Source: an uncultured Blautia sp. (GTDB taxonomy: Bacteria > Bacillota > Clostridia > Lachnospirales > Lachnospiraceae). Taken from it: a stretch of DNA of 16,536 nt. Shown piece by piece: positions 1 through 6,306 of this stretch. The number at the start of each line of letters is the position of its first letter. Position 1 is the stretch's first letter. Where the stretch lies: NCBI GenBank assembly GCA_934408705.1, contig CAKRVL010000060.1, positions 1 to 16,536 on the forward strand, given 5' to 3'. The notes below the pieces were generated by a model. It saw only the letters and a program-made list of their open reading frames with translations, did not search any database and was not told the origin of the DNA. Made by a program: the position numbers and the translations under genes.

Positions 1-2
1 AG

Positions 3-74
3 AAGCGTGTACTGACCATGCATAATGGAGTTATCATCAGCGACGAGAAAGAGGGAGAATATTATGAGGCCTAG
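3..74 (+). CDS. ftsE: Cell division ATP-binding protein FtsE, C-terminal end (partial)
   Basis: Only the last 23 residues and the TAG stop are inside the window; the gene enters from the left edge. The tail reads as a KRVLTMHNGVIISDE stretch ending in EYYEA. This fits the end of FtsE, where an R-V-(I/L)-x-(L/M)-x-x-G-x-(I/V) strand follows the ABC ATPase core. FtsE is the cytoplasmic ATPase that drives the membrane protein FtsX to control peptidoglycan hydrolases during growth and division. The call rests mostly on the next gene: the stop overlaps the ftsX start by 11 bases, the usual translational coupling of ftsE and ftsX. Too little is visible to inspect any ATPase motif. Confidence 0.85.
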   Translation, partial: KRVLTMHNGVIISDEKEGEYYEA

Positions 75-972
75 TACCATCTGGTATACTCTGAAGCAGG
101 GTATCAAGAACATTAAGAGGAATTTCATGTTTTCCATTGCTTCTGTTATTACAATGGCTGCATGTATTTTTCTCTTTGGAATTTTCTTTTCTATTGTAAA
201 TAATGTAAATACACTTGCACATAAGATTGAAGAGGATGTGCCTATCACAGTGCTTTTTAATGAGGGCACCACACAGGAGCAGATGGAGGCTGTGGGGAAT
301 CTGATCAGTCAGCGTCCTGAGGTTTCCAAGATTGAATTTGAATCAGCTGATGAAGCCTGGGAGAAGATGAAGAAGGAATACTTCGGAGATGATGCAGACG
401 CAGCAGATGGCTTTAAGGATGATAATCCGCTGGCTAATTCCTCCAACTACCGTGTATATATGAATAATATTGAGAAACAGTCTGAGCTGGTCGCTTATAT
501 TAAGACGCTGGATAATGTACGTGAGGTTAACCAGTCCGAGCAGGCTGCGAAGACACTGGGATCTATTAACCGTATTGTTTCTTATGTATCTGTAGCTGTG
601 ATCGTGATCCTGCTGCTCATCGCTGTTTTCCTTATCAGTAATACCATTTCCGTTGGTATTACGGTGCGTAAGGATGAGATAGGGATTATGAAATACATTG
701 GCGCAACAGACAGCTTTGTGCGTGCACCATTCCTTCTGGAGGGTATGACATTGGGACTGATCGGTGCAGGAATTCCTCTGATCGTATTGTATTTTTGTTA
801 TAACAATGTGGTAACCTATGTGTATACCAAGTTCAGCGTTCTTATGGGCGTTGTGGATTTCATTCCTGTGGGACAGATCTATCAGACACTGGTTCCTATA
901 GCACTGGCACTGGGAATCGGAATCGGTCTTGTGGGAAGCTTTATTACCACAAGAAAACACTTGAAGGTGTGA
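64..972 (+). CDS. ftsX: Cell division permease-like protein FtsX
   Basis: A 302-residue membrane protein and partner of the ATPase FtsE. The FtsEX complex passes a conformational signal across the membrane to cell-wall hydrolases. The sequence shows the FtsX plan: a short basic N-terminus, one membrane helix at about residues 22-48, an extracytoplasmic domain at about 50-175, then three membrane helices near 177-205, 225-255 and 275-297 and a basic C-terminal tail (TTRKHLKV). The conserved FtsX/MacB-type loop after helix 2 is visible (SNTISVGITVRKDEIGIMKYIGA). The ATG at 64 is chosen over an upstream in-frame ATG at 25 because GAGGGAG sits 6-8 bases before it, because MRPSTIWYTLKQGIKNIKRN is a typical FtsX start, and because it gives the short overlap with ftsE. 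No EnvC-like M23 peptidase gene follows directly. Confidence 0.95.
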   Translation: MRPSTIWYTLKQGIKNIKRNFMFSIASVITMAACIFLFGIFFSIVNNVNTLAHKIEEDVPITVLFNEGTTQEQMEAVGNLISQRPEVSKIEFESADEAWEKMKKEYFGDDADAADGFKDDNPLANSSNYRVYMNNIEKQSELVAYIKTLDNVREVNQSEQAAKTLGSINRIVSYVSVAVIVILLLIAVFLISNTISVGITVRKDEIGIMKYIGATDSFVRAPFLLEGMTLGLIGAGIPLIVLYFCYNNVVTYVYTKFSVLMGVVDFIPVGQIYQTLVPIALALGIGIGLVGSFITTRKHLKV

Positions 973-989
973 GAAAAGTGTTTTACAAT
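961..989 (+). promoter_or_regulatory. Candidate sigma-A promoter for the S41 protease gene
   Basis: TTGAAG (961-966), a 17-base spacer and TACAAT (984-989) lie across the ftsX stop codon. The -10 matches consensus at 5 of 6 positions and the -35 at 4 of 6. Transcription would start near 996, giving a leader of about 95 bases that contains two hairpins before the protease gene. This is a sequence match only. Confidence 0.45.
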
Positions 990-991
990 AA

Positions 992-1014
992 AAGCGGTTA
1001 TTCTGGATCCGCTT
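992..1014 (+). other. Leader hairpin upstream of the S41 protease gene
   Basis: AAGCGG (992-997) pairs perfectly with CCGCTT (1009-1014) around an 11-base loop. No T-run follows, so this is not a terminator. It lies right at the expected 5' end of a transcript from the 961-989 promoter. Confidence 0.4.
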
Positions 1015-1041
1015 GAATATTTTATAAGAAAGATATGGGGG

Positions 1042-1068
1042 CTGCTGGAGAGATCCGGCAGTCTTTTT
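1042..1068 (+). terminator. Intrinsic terminator (or attenuator) between ftsX and the S41 protease gene
   Basis: CTGCTGGA (1042-1049) pairs with TCCGGCAG (1054-1061) around a GAGA loop, an 8-bp stem with one G-T pair. It is followed by TCTTTTTGT. It ends about 22 bases before the protease ATG, so it can either end the ftsEX transcript or act as an attenuator for a leader starting near 996. Confidence 0.75.
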
Positions 1069-1090
1069 GTATAAATGAGGAAAAGCATAA

Positions 1091-2275
1091 ATGGCAGATA
1101 AACAGTTTATTAAAGGAGCTATAACCGGTGTACTGTGCGCTTCTCTTGTGCTGGGCGGGGGATATGCAGGCCTTCAGAGGAACGGACTGGCGGGAAGCAC
1201 TGTGCTGTCGGATGTGGCAGTTACCCAGAAGATTAAGTATCTGGAGAATATTATTGATCAGAATTATCTGGAGGATGTAGATGAGGATTCCCTGAAAGAG
1301 GGAATTTACACAGGACTTCTCTATGGACTGGGAGATCCTTATTCCAGATATTATACGGAAGAAGAGTATGAGGAAGAAATGCGGGATACAGAGGGCTCTT
1401 ATTCAGGAATCGGTGTGAGCATTACCCAGAATCCGGAGGGCGGTATTCTGGTGGTGGACTGCTATGAGGGCAGTCCGGCAGATACTGCAGGATTGAAGGC
1501 TAATGATGTGATTACAGCAGTGAACGGAACAGATGTGACAGAGATGACTCCTGCTGAGGTTTCCAGAATGATCCGGGAAAAGGATGACGGAACCTCTGTA
1601 TTGACGGTTTATCATCAGGAGGCGGATCAGCCGGAGGAGATAACGGTTACATTAAGTGATGTGGAGCTGCCGACAGTTTCTTATGAAATGCTGGAGGATT
1701 CCGTGGGATATCTGCGGATCACAGAGTTTACCATGGTGACACCCCAGCAATTTGAGAATGCTTACAAGGATCTTAAGGAGAAGGGCATGGAGAAGCTTAT
1801 CGTGGATCTTCGTGATAATCCTGGTGGAGTGCTTTCCTCAGTGTGTGATGTGCTCAGGCAGATTTTGCCAAAGGGGCTGATCGTGTATACAGAGGACAAA
1901 TATGGGGAAAAGCAGGAGATGAAGTGTGACGGCGATACTCCAATTGATATTCCTCTGGCTGTGCTGGTAAATGAGAACAGCGCCAGTGCTTCGGAGATCT
2001 TTGCCGGGGCGGTGAAGGACTATGAGATTGGAACGATCGTAGGAACTAAAACCTATGGAAAGGGAATTGTCCAGAGTATCCGTCAGCTCTCTGATGGAAG
2101 TGCTGTGAAGCTGACAACTGCCAAATATTTTACTCCTAAGGGCAATGACATCCATAAGGTAGGAATCACGCCGGATGTGGAAGTGAAGCTGGATGCCAGC
2201 CTTTTGAACAGGACAGATTATACCAAAGAGGAAGATAATCAGCTTCGGGCCGCAATAGAGGCGGTTTCTCGTTGA
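1091..2275 (+). CDS. S41-family carboxy-terminal processing protease with PDZ domain
   Basis: A 394-residue membrane-anchored serine protease of the CtpA/CtpB/Prc family, which cleaves substrate proteins from their C-terminal side outside the membrane. An uncleaved signal anchor covers about residues 8-27 (GAITGVLCASLVLGGGYAG). A helical region (about 40-95) is followed by a PDZ domain (about 103-190, from YSGIGVSI) and then the S41 core. Active-site residues are visible. The nucleophile is S299 in NSASASEIFAG, the middle serine by alignment with Tsp S430. K324 in TYGKGIVQ lies 25 residues later, the same spacing as in Tsp and CtpB, and Q328 matches the CtpB triad glutamine. The domain order and the anchor plus PDZ layout match the family, and the protein appears complete. 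GAGGA at 1077-1081 is the binding site for the ATG at 1091. Its place after ftsEX suggests a cell-envelope role; the substrate cannot be read from sequence. Confidence 0.93.
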   Translation: MADKQFIKGAITGVLCASLVLGGGYAGLQRNGLAGSTVLSDVAVTQKIKYLENIIDQNYLEDVDEDSLKEGIYTGLLYGLGDPYSRYYTEEEYEEEMRDTEGSYSGIGVSITQNPEGGILVVDCYEGSPADTAGLKANDVITAVNGTDVTEMTPAEVSRMIREKDDGTSVLTVYHQEADQPEEITVTLSDVELPTVSYEMLEDSVGYLRITEFTMVTPQQFENAYKDLKEKGMEKLIVDLRDNPGGVLSSVCDVLRQILPKGLIVYTEDKYGEKQEMKCDGDTPIDIPLAVLVNENSASASEIFAGAVKDYEIGTIVGTKTYGKGIVQSIRQLSDGSAVKLTTAKYFTPKGNDIHKVGITPDVEVKLDASLLNRTDYTKEEDNQLRAAIEAVSR

Positions 2276-2300
2276 CAAAATTATTATGTTGGATTAGAAT
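2272..2300 (+). promoter_or_regulatory. Near-consensus sigma-A promoter of leuS, overlapping the protease stop codon
   Basis: A perfect TTGACA (2272-2277) is followed by a 17-base spacer and TAGAAT (2295-2300), 5 of 6 to consensus. The TGA stop of the protease gene (2273-2275) lies inside the -35 box. Transcription would start near 2307, leaving a leader of only about 34 bases before leuS. That leaves no room for a T-box element. Confidence 0.8.
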
Positions 2301-2340
2301 GGTAAAAGGATTTTTGTAAATTTTTTATGGAGGAACCATA

Positions 2341-4743
2341 ATGAAACACAATTTTAAGAAAATCGAGCCGAAATGGCAGAAGAAATGGGATGAGCAGCAG
2401 GCATTTAAAGCTGTTGACGGAAGTGATAAACCGAAATTTTACGGCCTTGTAGAGTTCCCGTATCCAAGTGGTGCCGGAATGCACGTAGGTCATATCAAAG
2501 CATATTCAAGTATCGAGGTACTTTCCAGAAAGAGAAGAATGCAGGGATACAATGTACTGTTTCCTATCGGATTTGATGCATTCGGACTTCCTACTGAGAA
2601 CTATGCTATTAAGACTAATACACATCCTCGTGAGATCACAGATCAGAATATTGCGAAGTTCACCAATCAGCTGAAGAGCGTTGGTTTTTCCTTTGACTGG
2701 AGCCGTGTGATCGATACCACACAGGAAGACTTCTATAAGTGGACACAGTGGATTTTCCTGAAGATGTTTGAGAAGGGACTTGTTTTCCGTGATAAGACAC
2801 TGGTTAACTACTGTCCTTCCTGTAAGGTAGTTCTTTCTAACGAGGATAGCCAGGGTGGAAAATGTGATATCTGCCACAGCGATGTTGTGCAGAAGTCCAA
2901 GGATGTATGGTATTTACGCATCACCCAGTATGCAGATAAGCTTCTTGAGGGATTGGATGGTGTTGACTATCCGGCTAATATCAAACAGCAGCAGGTAAAC
3001 TGGATCGGTAAATCCACAGGTGCTTTCGTGAACTTCGCAGTTGACGGAATTGATGAGACACTTGAGATCTATACCACCAGACCGGATACTCTGTTCGGTG
3101 TAACCTTCATGGTTATCGCACCGGAGCATCCGCTGATCGATAAATATGCTGACCGCATTGGTAACATGGATGAGATCAAGGCTTATCGTGAAGAGTGCGC
3201 GAAGAAGACTGAGTTCGAGAGAACACAGCTTGTGAAAGAAAAAACAGGCGTATGCATCCAGGGACTTCAGGGTGTCAATCCTGTAAATGGCAAGAAGATT
3301 CCGATCTTTATTGCAGATTATGTAATGATGGGCTATGGTACAGGCGCTATTATGGCAGTACCTGCACATGACCAGAGAGACTATGACTTCGCTAAGAAGT
3401 TTGGCATTGATATTATCCAGGTTATCAAGGGTGGAGACATTGAGAAGGAAGCTTATACAGGCGATGGCGACATGGTCAACTCTGATTTCCTGAATGGATA
3501 TACTAATAAGAAGGATTCCATCAAGCGTATGCTTGAGGAGCTTGAGAAGAAGGGTATTGGTAAGGCTGGTGTTCAGTACAAGATGAAGGACTGGGCATTT
3601 AACCGTCAGAGATACTGGGGTGAGCCGATTCCGATCGTTCATTGCTCTAAGTGCGGTGATGTAGCTGTTCCTTATGAGGAGCTGCCACTTCGTCTGCCGA
3701 AGATCAATGATTTCCAGCCAGGTGAGGACGGACAGTCTCCACTTGCCAAGATTGAATCCTTCGTAAATTGCAAGTGTCCGAAGTGCGGCGGCGATGCCAA
3801 GAGAGAGACAGATACCATGCCTCAGTGGGCTGGTTCCTCCTGGTACTTCCTTCGCTATGTGGATCCTCATAATAATGAGGCTCTTGCAGACCGTAAGAAG
3901 ATTGATTACTGGATGCCTGTTGACTGGTATAACGGTGGTATGGAGCACGTAACCAGACATATGATCTACTCCAGATTCTGGCATCATTTCCTGTATGACA
4001 TGGGAATCGTTAATACTGCTGAGCCATATGCGAAGCGTTCTGCACAGGGTATGATCCTTGGCTCAGATGGCGATAAGATGAGTAAATCCAAGGGCAACGT
4101 AGTGGATCCGCTTGATATCGTAGAAGAGTATGGTGCTGATGCACTTCGTACTTATGTACTGTTTATGGGGGACTACGGCGCAGCTGCTCCGTGGAATGAC
4201 AGCTCTGTAAGAGGCTGCAAGCGTTTCCTTGAGAGAGTCGCAGGACTTACTGACATTATGACAGATGAACCGGCTACTAAGGATATGGAGGTTAAGATCC
4301 ATAAAGCCATCAAGAAGGTATCCTCTGATATTGAGGCTATGAAGTTCAACACTGCAATCGCCTGCCTGATGACACTTATCAATGACATCTACGCAGTTGG
4401 TAAGATCAGCAAGGACGACCTTGTGATCTTCATCAAGCTTCTCTGCCCATTTGCGCCTCATCTTTGCGAGGAAATCTGGGAATCTCTGGGCGGCGAGGGA
4501 TTACTTTCACTTTCTCAGTGGCCTGAGTACGAAGAGAGCAAGACTGTAGAGGATTCTGTAGAGATCGGTGTTCAGGTTAACGGTAAGGTTCGTGGAACTA
4601 TCGTGATTCCTAACGGCTGTGCGAAAGAAGAAGCTCTGGAAATCGCTAAGAAGGACGAGAGAGTTGCTTCCTTCCTGGAAGGAAAAACTCTTGTAAAAGA
4701 GATTTATGTACCGAATAAAATCGTAAACTTTGTTGCGAAATAA
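2341..4743 (+). CDS. leuS: Leucyl-tRNA synthetase
   Basis: An 800-residue cytoplasmic class I aminoacyl-tRNA synthetase that joins leucine to tRNA-Leu. It is close to the 804 residues usual for Firmicutes LeuRS. The HIGH motif is HVGH at 48-51 (PYPSGAGMHVGH) and the KMSKS motif is at 579-583. A zinc-finger insertion is visible as C158-x2-C161 and C175-x2-C178. The CP1 editing domain shows its threonine-rich TTRPDTLFG stretch (245-253) and the GYGTGAIMAVPAHDQRDYDFA segment (341-348 is PAHDQRDY), so proofreading looks intact. The C-terminus has the VQVNGKVRG strand typical of the tRNA-binding end. A GGAGG at 2329-2333 precedes the ATG at good spacing. It has its own promoter at 2272-2300 and terminator at 4761-4795, so it is probably a single-gene transcript despite following the protease closely. 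Confidence 0.98.
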   Translation: MKHNFKKIEPKWQKKWDEQQAFKAVDGSDKPKFYGLVEFPYPSGAGMHVGHIKAYSSIEVLSRKRRMQGYNVLFPIGFDAFGLPTENYAIKTNTHPREITDQNIAKFTNQLKSVGFSFDWSRVIDTTQEDFYKWTQWIFLKMFEKGLVFRDKTLVNYCPSCKVVLSNEDSQGGKCDICHSDVVQKSKDVWYLRITQYADKLLEGLDGVDYPANIKQQQVNWIGKSTGAFVNFAVDGIDETLEIYTTRPDTLFGVTFMVIAPEHPLIDKYADRIGNMDEIKAYREECAKKTEFERTQLVKEKTGVCIQGLQGVNPVNGKKIPIFIADYVMMGYGTGAIMAVPAHDQRDYDFAKKFGIDIIQVIKGGDIEKEAYTGDGDMVNSDFLNGYTNKKDSIKRMLEELEKKGIGKAGVQYKMKDWAFNRQRYWGEPIPIVHCSKCGDVAVPYEELPLRLPKINDFQPGEDGQSPLAKIESFVNCKCPKCGGDAKRETDTMPQWAGSSWYFLRYVDPHNNEALADRKKIDYWMPVDWYNGGMEHVTRHMIYSRFWHHFLYDMGIVNTAEPYAKRSAQGMILGSDGDKMSKSKGNVVDPLDIVEEYGADALRTYVLFMGDYGAAAPWNDSSVRGCKRFLERVAGLTDIMTDEPATKDMEVKIHKAIKKVSSDIEAMKFNTAIACLMTLINDIYAVGKISKDDLVIFIKLLCPFAPHLCEEIWESLGGEGLLSLSQWPEYEESKTVEDSVEIGVQVNGKVRGTIVIPNGCAKEEALEIAKKDERVASFLEGKTLVKEIYVPNKIVNFVAK

Positions 4744-4760
4744 AGATTACCGGAATAGAG

Positions 4761-4795
4761 AAACTCCCCACTGAATTGCTGGTGGGGAGTTTTTT
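4761..4795 (+). terminator. Strong intrinsic terminator of leuS
   Basis: AAACTCCCCAC (4761-4771) pairs perfectly with GTGGGGAGTTT (4782-4792) around a 10-base loop, an 11-bp stem running straight into a T-run. Read from the other strand, the stem is followed by TTTCTCTATT, so it may also help end the convergent gene at 4812-5777. Confidence 0.95.
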
Positions 4796-4811
4796 GAAGG
4801 CCATATAATAG

Positions 4812-5777
4812 TTACATGTATGCAGCGTTTTTGCTCACATAGTACCAGAAGGTACGGGTGGTCTTTTTGAATCTTTTGGTTTTGAAATTGAGGAAATAGT
4901 AGGTCTTATTGGTGTAATAGGCACCGGTGGGTGTGATTTCCTGAATACTGTCTAAAGTATAGCCTTTTTTGGAAACAGCGGCAAGTTTCCTGGCTGAGCC
5001 GGAACCGGAGGCTTTTTTCTTATAGAAGGTTATCTTCGTGCCAGAAGTATAGGGACTGGTGGATACGGCGTAATACCAGTAATTTCCTATGCGGGTAACT
5101 GTGGAAGCAGTTCCGCTGCTGTTCAACTTCCGGATCTTGCCGGTCTTGGCATCTAAGACAGCAGCCTGATTCTTATTATTAGACACGTAAAAGTAACGGT
5201 CCTGAACCTGGGTTGATGGGTATCCCAGATTATAGGATTTGGAGAGTGTCCTCTTATTGGCTTTGCCGGTGATGTTTACACTGTAAATTTTGTAATGTGT
5301 TGTGTAACCGCTGCAGGTGCTGTAGAAGATTTTGTTTCCATAGGGAATCATGGTGGTAAAGCTGTTCTTGGTCTTGTATATGTGGAGATCCAGGATTTTG
5401 CGCGCTTTACCGGTGCCATCTGCATTTTTGCGGTAGACATAGCCTATGTCATCCTGGTAGATCAGGTATTTGCCATTGGTATAGATGAAGGTGGCAACAT
5501 GTACATATTCCGGCTTAAAATTGAGGATCACCTGGGTTGCTCCTGTCTGGCGATCCTGACGGCATACCTGGAAAAGGGAACTTCCCTGCTCATGGTTATA
5601 GTAATAGGAATATCCGCCGATTTCCACCGGATCGCCATACCCATTGTGGCAGATACGTACCCATGTTCCCTGAGCTGCCGCCTGTGTCTTCATCGGAAAA
5701 GATATTCCGAGAAGCATAGTAAGCAACATGGAAAAAGCTAAAAGTGTAAGTGATCGTTTAAATGATTTTCGCTCCAT
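4812..5777 (-). CDS. Secreted beta-propeller-like protein of unknown function
   Basis: A 321-residue exported protein; no enzyme family is recognised. The N-terminus is a classical signal peptide: basic MERKSFKRS, a hydrophobic core to about residue 26, and a cleavage region near TQAAAQ (about 32-36). The mature part is rich in Tyr, Gly, Lys and Thr. It contains about six loose repeats of 40-50 residues, each with an aromatic strand (GYSYYYN, GKYLIYQ, NKIFYST, DRYFYVS, GNYWYYAV, KTYYFLN) followed by a strand ending in a basic turn such as TGKIRKL. This is the pattern of a six-bladed propeller resembling DUF5050/LRP1-type propeller proteins of Clostridia; that family link is inference. No cell-wall anchor is visible. 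The start is supported by AAGGAGGGA just upstream (complement of 5781-5789). It is a stand-alone gene with its own promoter. It could be a surface or carbohydrate-binding protein. Confidence 0.8.
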   Translation of the reverse strand: MERKSFKRSLTLLAFSMLLTMLLGISFPMKTQAAAQGTWVRICHNGYGDPVEIGGYSYYYNHEQGSSLFQVCRQDRQTGATQVILNFKPEYVHVATFIYTNGKYLIYQDDIGYVYRKNADGTGKARKILDLHIYKTKNSFTTMIPYGNKIFYSTCSGYTTHYKIYSVNITGKANKRTLSKSYNLGYPSTQVQDRYFYVSNNKNQAAVLDAKTGKIRKLNSSGTASTVTRIGNYWYYAVSTSPYTSGTKITFYKKKASGSGSARKLAAVSKKGYTLDSIQEITPTGAYYTNKTYYFLNFKTKRFKKTTRTFWYYVSKNAAYM

Positions 5778-5810
5778 TTTTCCCTCCTTAAATGAAATAG
5801 ACCTATTAAA

Positions 5811-5839
5811 AATGTAACAAAAAAAAGCAGGATTGTCAA
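5811..5839 (-). promoter_or_regulatory. Sigma-A promoter of the secreted propeller-like gene
   Basis: On the - strand, a perfect TTGACA (complement of 5834-5839) is followed by a 17-base spacer and TACATT (complement of 5811-5816). Transcription would start near 5804, leaving a leader of about 27 bases that holds the AAGGAGG site. Confidence 0.75.
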
Positions 5840-5912
5840 AATGTTTGTGACTTTGAAAAAGAAACTCCTATAAGAAAGTTATAATAAAAATCTCTCCAGT
5901 TCTCATTATCGA

Positions 5913-5941
5913 TTGACAAAATCATATAGAATAGATATAAT
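5913..5941 (+). promoter_or_regulatory. Perfect-consensus promoter of the antisense (antitoxin) RNA
   Basis: TTGACA (5913-5918), exactly 17 bases, then TATAAT (5936-5941): a full match to the sigma-A consensus with ideal spacing. No open reading frame with a ribosome binding site follows within the next 350 bases on this strand; the next + strand gene starts at 6307. A promoter this strong in front of a short structured stretch points to a small RNA. Confidence 0.9.
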
Positions 5942-5947
5942 ATATTT

Positions 5948-6057
5948 ACCAGAACAGTTGGAAGGTAGAAGCTCTCTACCCGCTCCTGTTATATTAGGTA
6001 AAGACTATAGAGATAGCCGTTCCATAACTTTTGCAGGGTCAGGACGGCTATTTCTTA
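5948..6057 (+). ncRNA. Predicted antisense RNA antitoxin, about 110 nt
   Basis: From the promoter at 5913-5941, transcription should begin near A5948. The RNA would fold into two hairpins. The first has AACAG (5953-5957) pairing with CTGTT (5986-5990), enclosing GGTAGA (5964-5969) paired with TCTACC (5975-5980). The second is ATAGCCGT (6013-6020) paired with ACGGCTAT (6044-6051), followed by TTCTT, a plausible weak terminator. There is no credible coding potential. Its 3' part is complementary to the end of the toxin message made from the other strand, including the toxin stop codon at 6048-6050. The convergent, 3'-overlapping layout matches RatA/TxpA and SR4/BsrG in Bacillus. The exact ends are estimates. 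Confidence 0.75.
6011..6056. terminator. Shared hairpin at the convergent ends of toxin and antitoxin RNAs
   Basis: ATAGCCGT (6013-6020) and ACGGCTAT (6044-6051) form an 8-bp stem that both transcripts can fold. In the + direction it is followed by TTCTTAT. In the - direction it is followed by CTCTATAGTCTTT, so termination there is weaker and the toxin message may run further. The toxin stop codon lies in the stem. Confidence 0.55.
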
Positions 6058-6143
6058 TGTACCACAAAATCTAGAATTGCAACAAGTAGAATACCTGCGG
6101 TTAATATAACCATGAATTCTTCATAAGTTGATATAATAATCAC
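6048..6143 (-). CDS. Small hydrophobic toxin-like peptide (holin-like / TxpA-BsrG class type I toxin)
   Basis: A 31-codon frame on the - strand, too short for ordinary gene finding. It has a short polar head containing S-T-Y-E-E, a hydrophobic helix of about 17 residues (MVILTAGILLVAILDFV) and a basic tail HKK before TAG. This is the layout of the holin-like toxin peptides (typical start MSTYE) found in type I toxin-antitoxin loci of Firmicutes. Such peptides insert in the membrane. A good ribosome binding site, AAGGTGGTGAT, precedes it and matches the extended anti-SD sequence at 10 of 11 positions. The only canonical in-frame start is the GTG at 6143, which lies inside that binding site. 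By alignment with MSTYE and by spacing, the true start may be the ATA at 6134 or the ATT at 6137. A GTG/ATG-only rule would therefore miss or misplace it. A promoter lies at 6220-6248. Whether it is still toxic is unknown. Confidence 0.7.
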   Translation of the reverse strand: MIIISTYEEFMVILTAGILLVAILDFVVHKK

Positions 6144-6171
6144 CACCTTCCGCTAGAAACTCGGATGGGTG
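6141..6171 (-). promoter_or_regulatory. Hairpin predicted to hide the toxin ribosome binding site
   Basis: In the toxin message, CACCCATCC (complement of 6163-6171) can pair with GGAAGGTGGTG (complement of 6141-6151) across an 11-base loop: CACC with GGTG, plus the adjacent TCC/GGA pairs. This would cover the ribosome binding site. Structures that limit translation are common in type I toxin messages. Pairing was judged by eye. Confidence 0.45.
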
Positions 6172-6219
6172 AGAACACGTCCCCCAACTGCTCAGGAAAA
6201 TATATTAAATTATATATCT

Positions 6220-6248
6220 ATTGTATATGCGGATGGAAAAATCGTCAA
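6220..6248 (-). promoter_or_regulatory. Sigma-A promoter of the toxin message
   Basis: On the - strand, TTGACG (complement of 6243-6248) is followed by a 17-base spacer and TACAAT (complement of 6220-6225), each 5 of 6 to consensus. Transcription would start near 6213, giving a leader of about 70-80 bases before the peptide. It is weaker than the perfect promoter of the opposing RNA, the expected balance when an unstable antitoxin RNA must be in excess. Confidence 0.75.
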
Positions 6249-6276
6249 CATAAATATCTTATAAATTTAAAAAATA

Positions 6277-6282
6277 TATAAT
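6277..6282 (+). promoter_or_regulatory. Possible -10 element for the RACo-like gene
   Basis: A perfect TATAAT lies 24 bases upstream of the ATG at 6307 in a very AT-rich stretch. No -35 hexamer at 16-18 bases upstream resembles TTGACA, so this is only a tentative promoter. AT-rich DNA produces such hexamers by chance. Confidence 0.25.
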
Positions 6283-6306
6283 AAGTTAACGAAAGGGCGT
6301 GATCAT

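Noticed and set aside
25..63. Upstream in-frame ATG for ftsX at 25
   Set aside because: It would overlap ftsE by 50 bases and has no ribosome binding site; the ATG at 64 has GAGGGAG and a standard FtsX N-terminus.
343..960. 205-codon open frame on the - strand inside ftsX
   Set aside because: It is the reverse shadow of ftsX: no ribosome binding site, a His/Cys/Asn-rich composition without a recognisable domain, and the + strand gene is certain.
2914..3987. 357-codon open frame on the - strand inside leuS
   Set aside because: Reverse shadow of a certain gene, with no start signals and no coherent protein family.
5295..5741. 148-codon + strand frame opposite the secreted propeller gene
   Set aside because: The - strand frame has a signal peptide, promoter and AAGGAGG site; the + frame has none of these.
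5853..5885. TTGAAA and TATAAT on the + strand upstream of the antitoxin promoter
   Set aside because: The spacer is 21 bases, too long for a working promoter; the perfect promoter at 5913-5941 lies just downstream.
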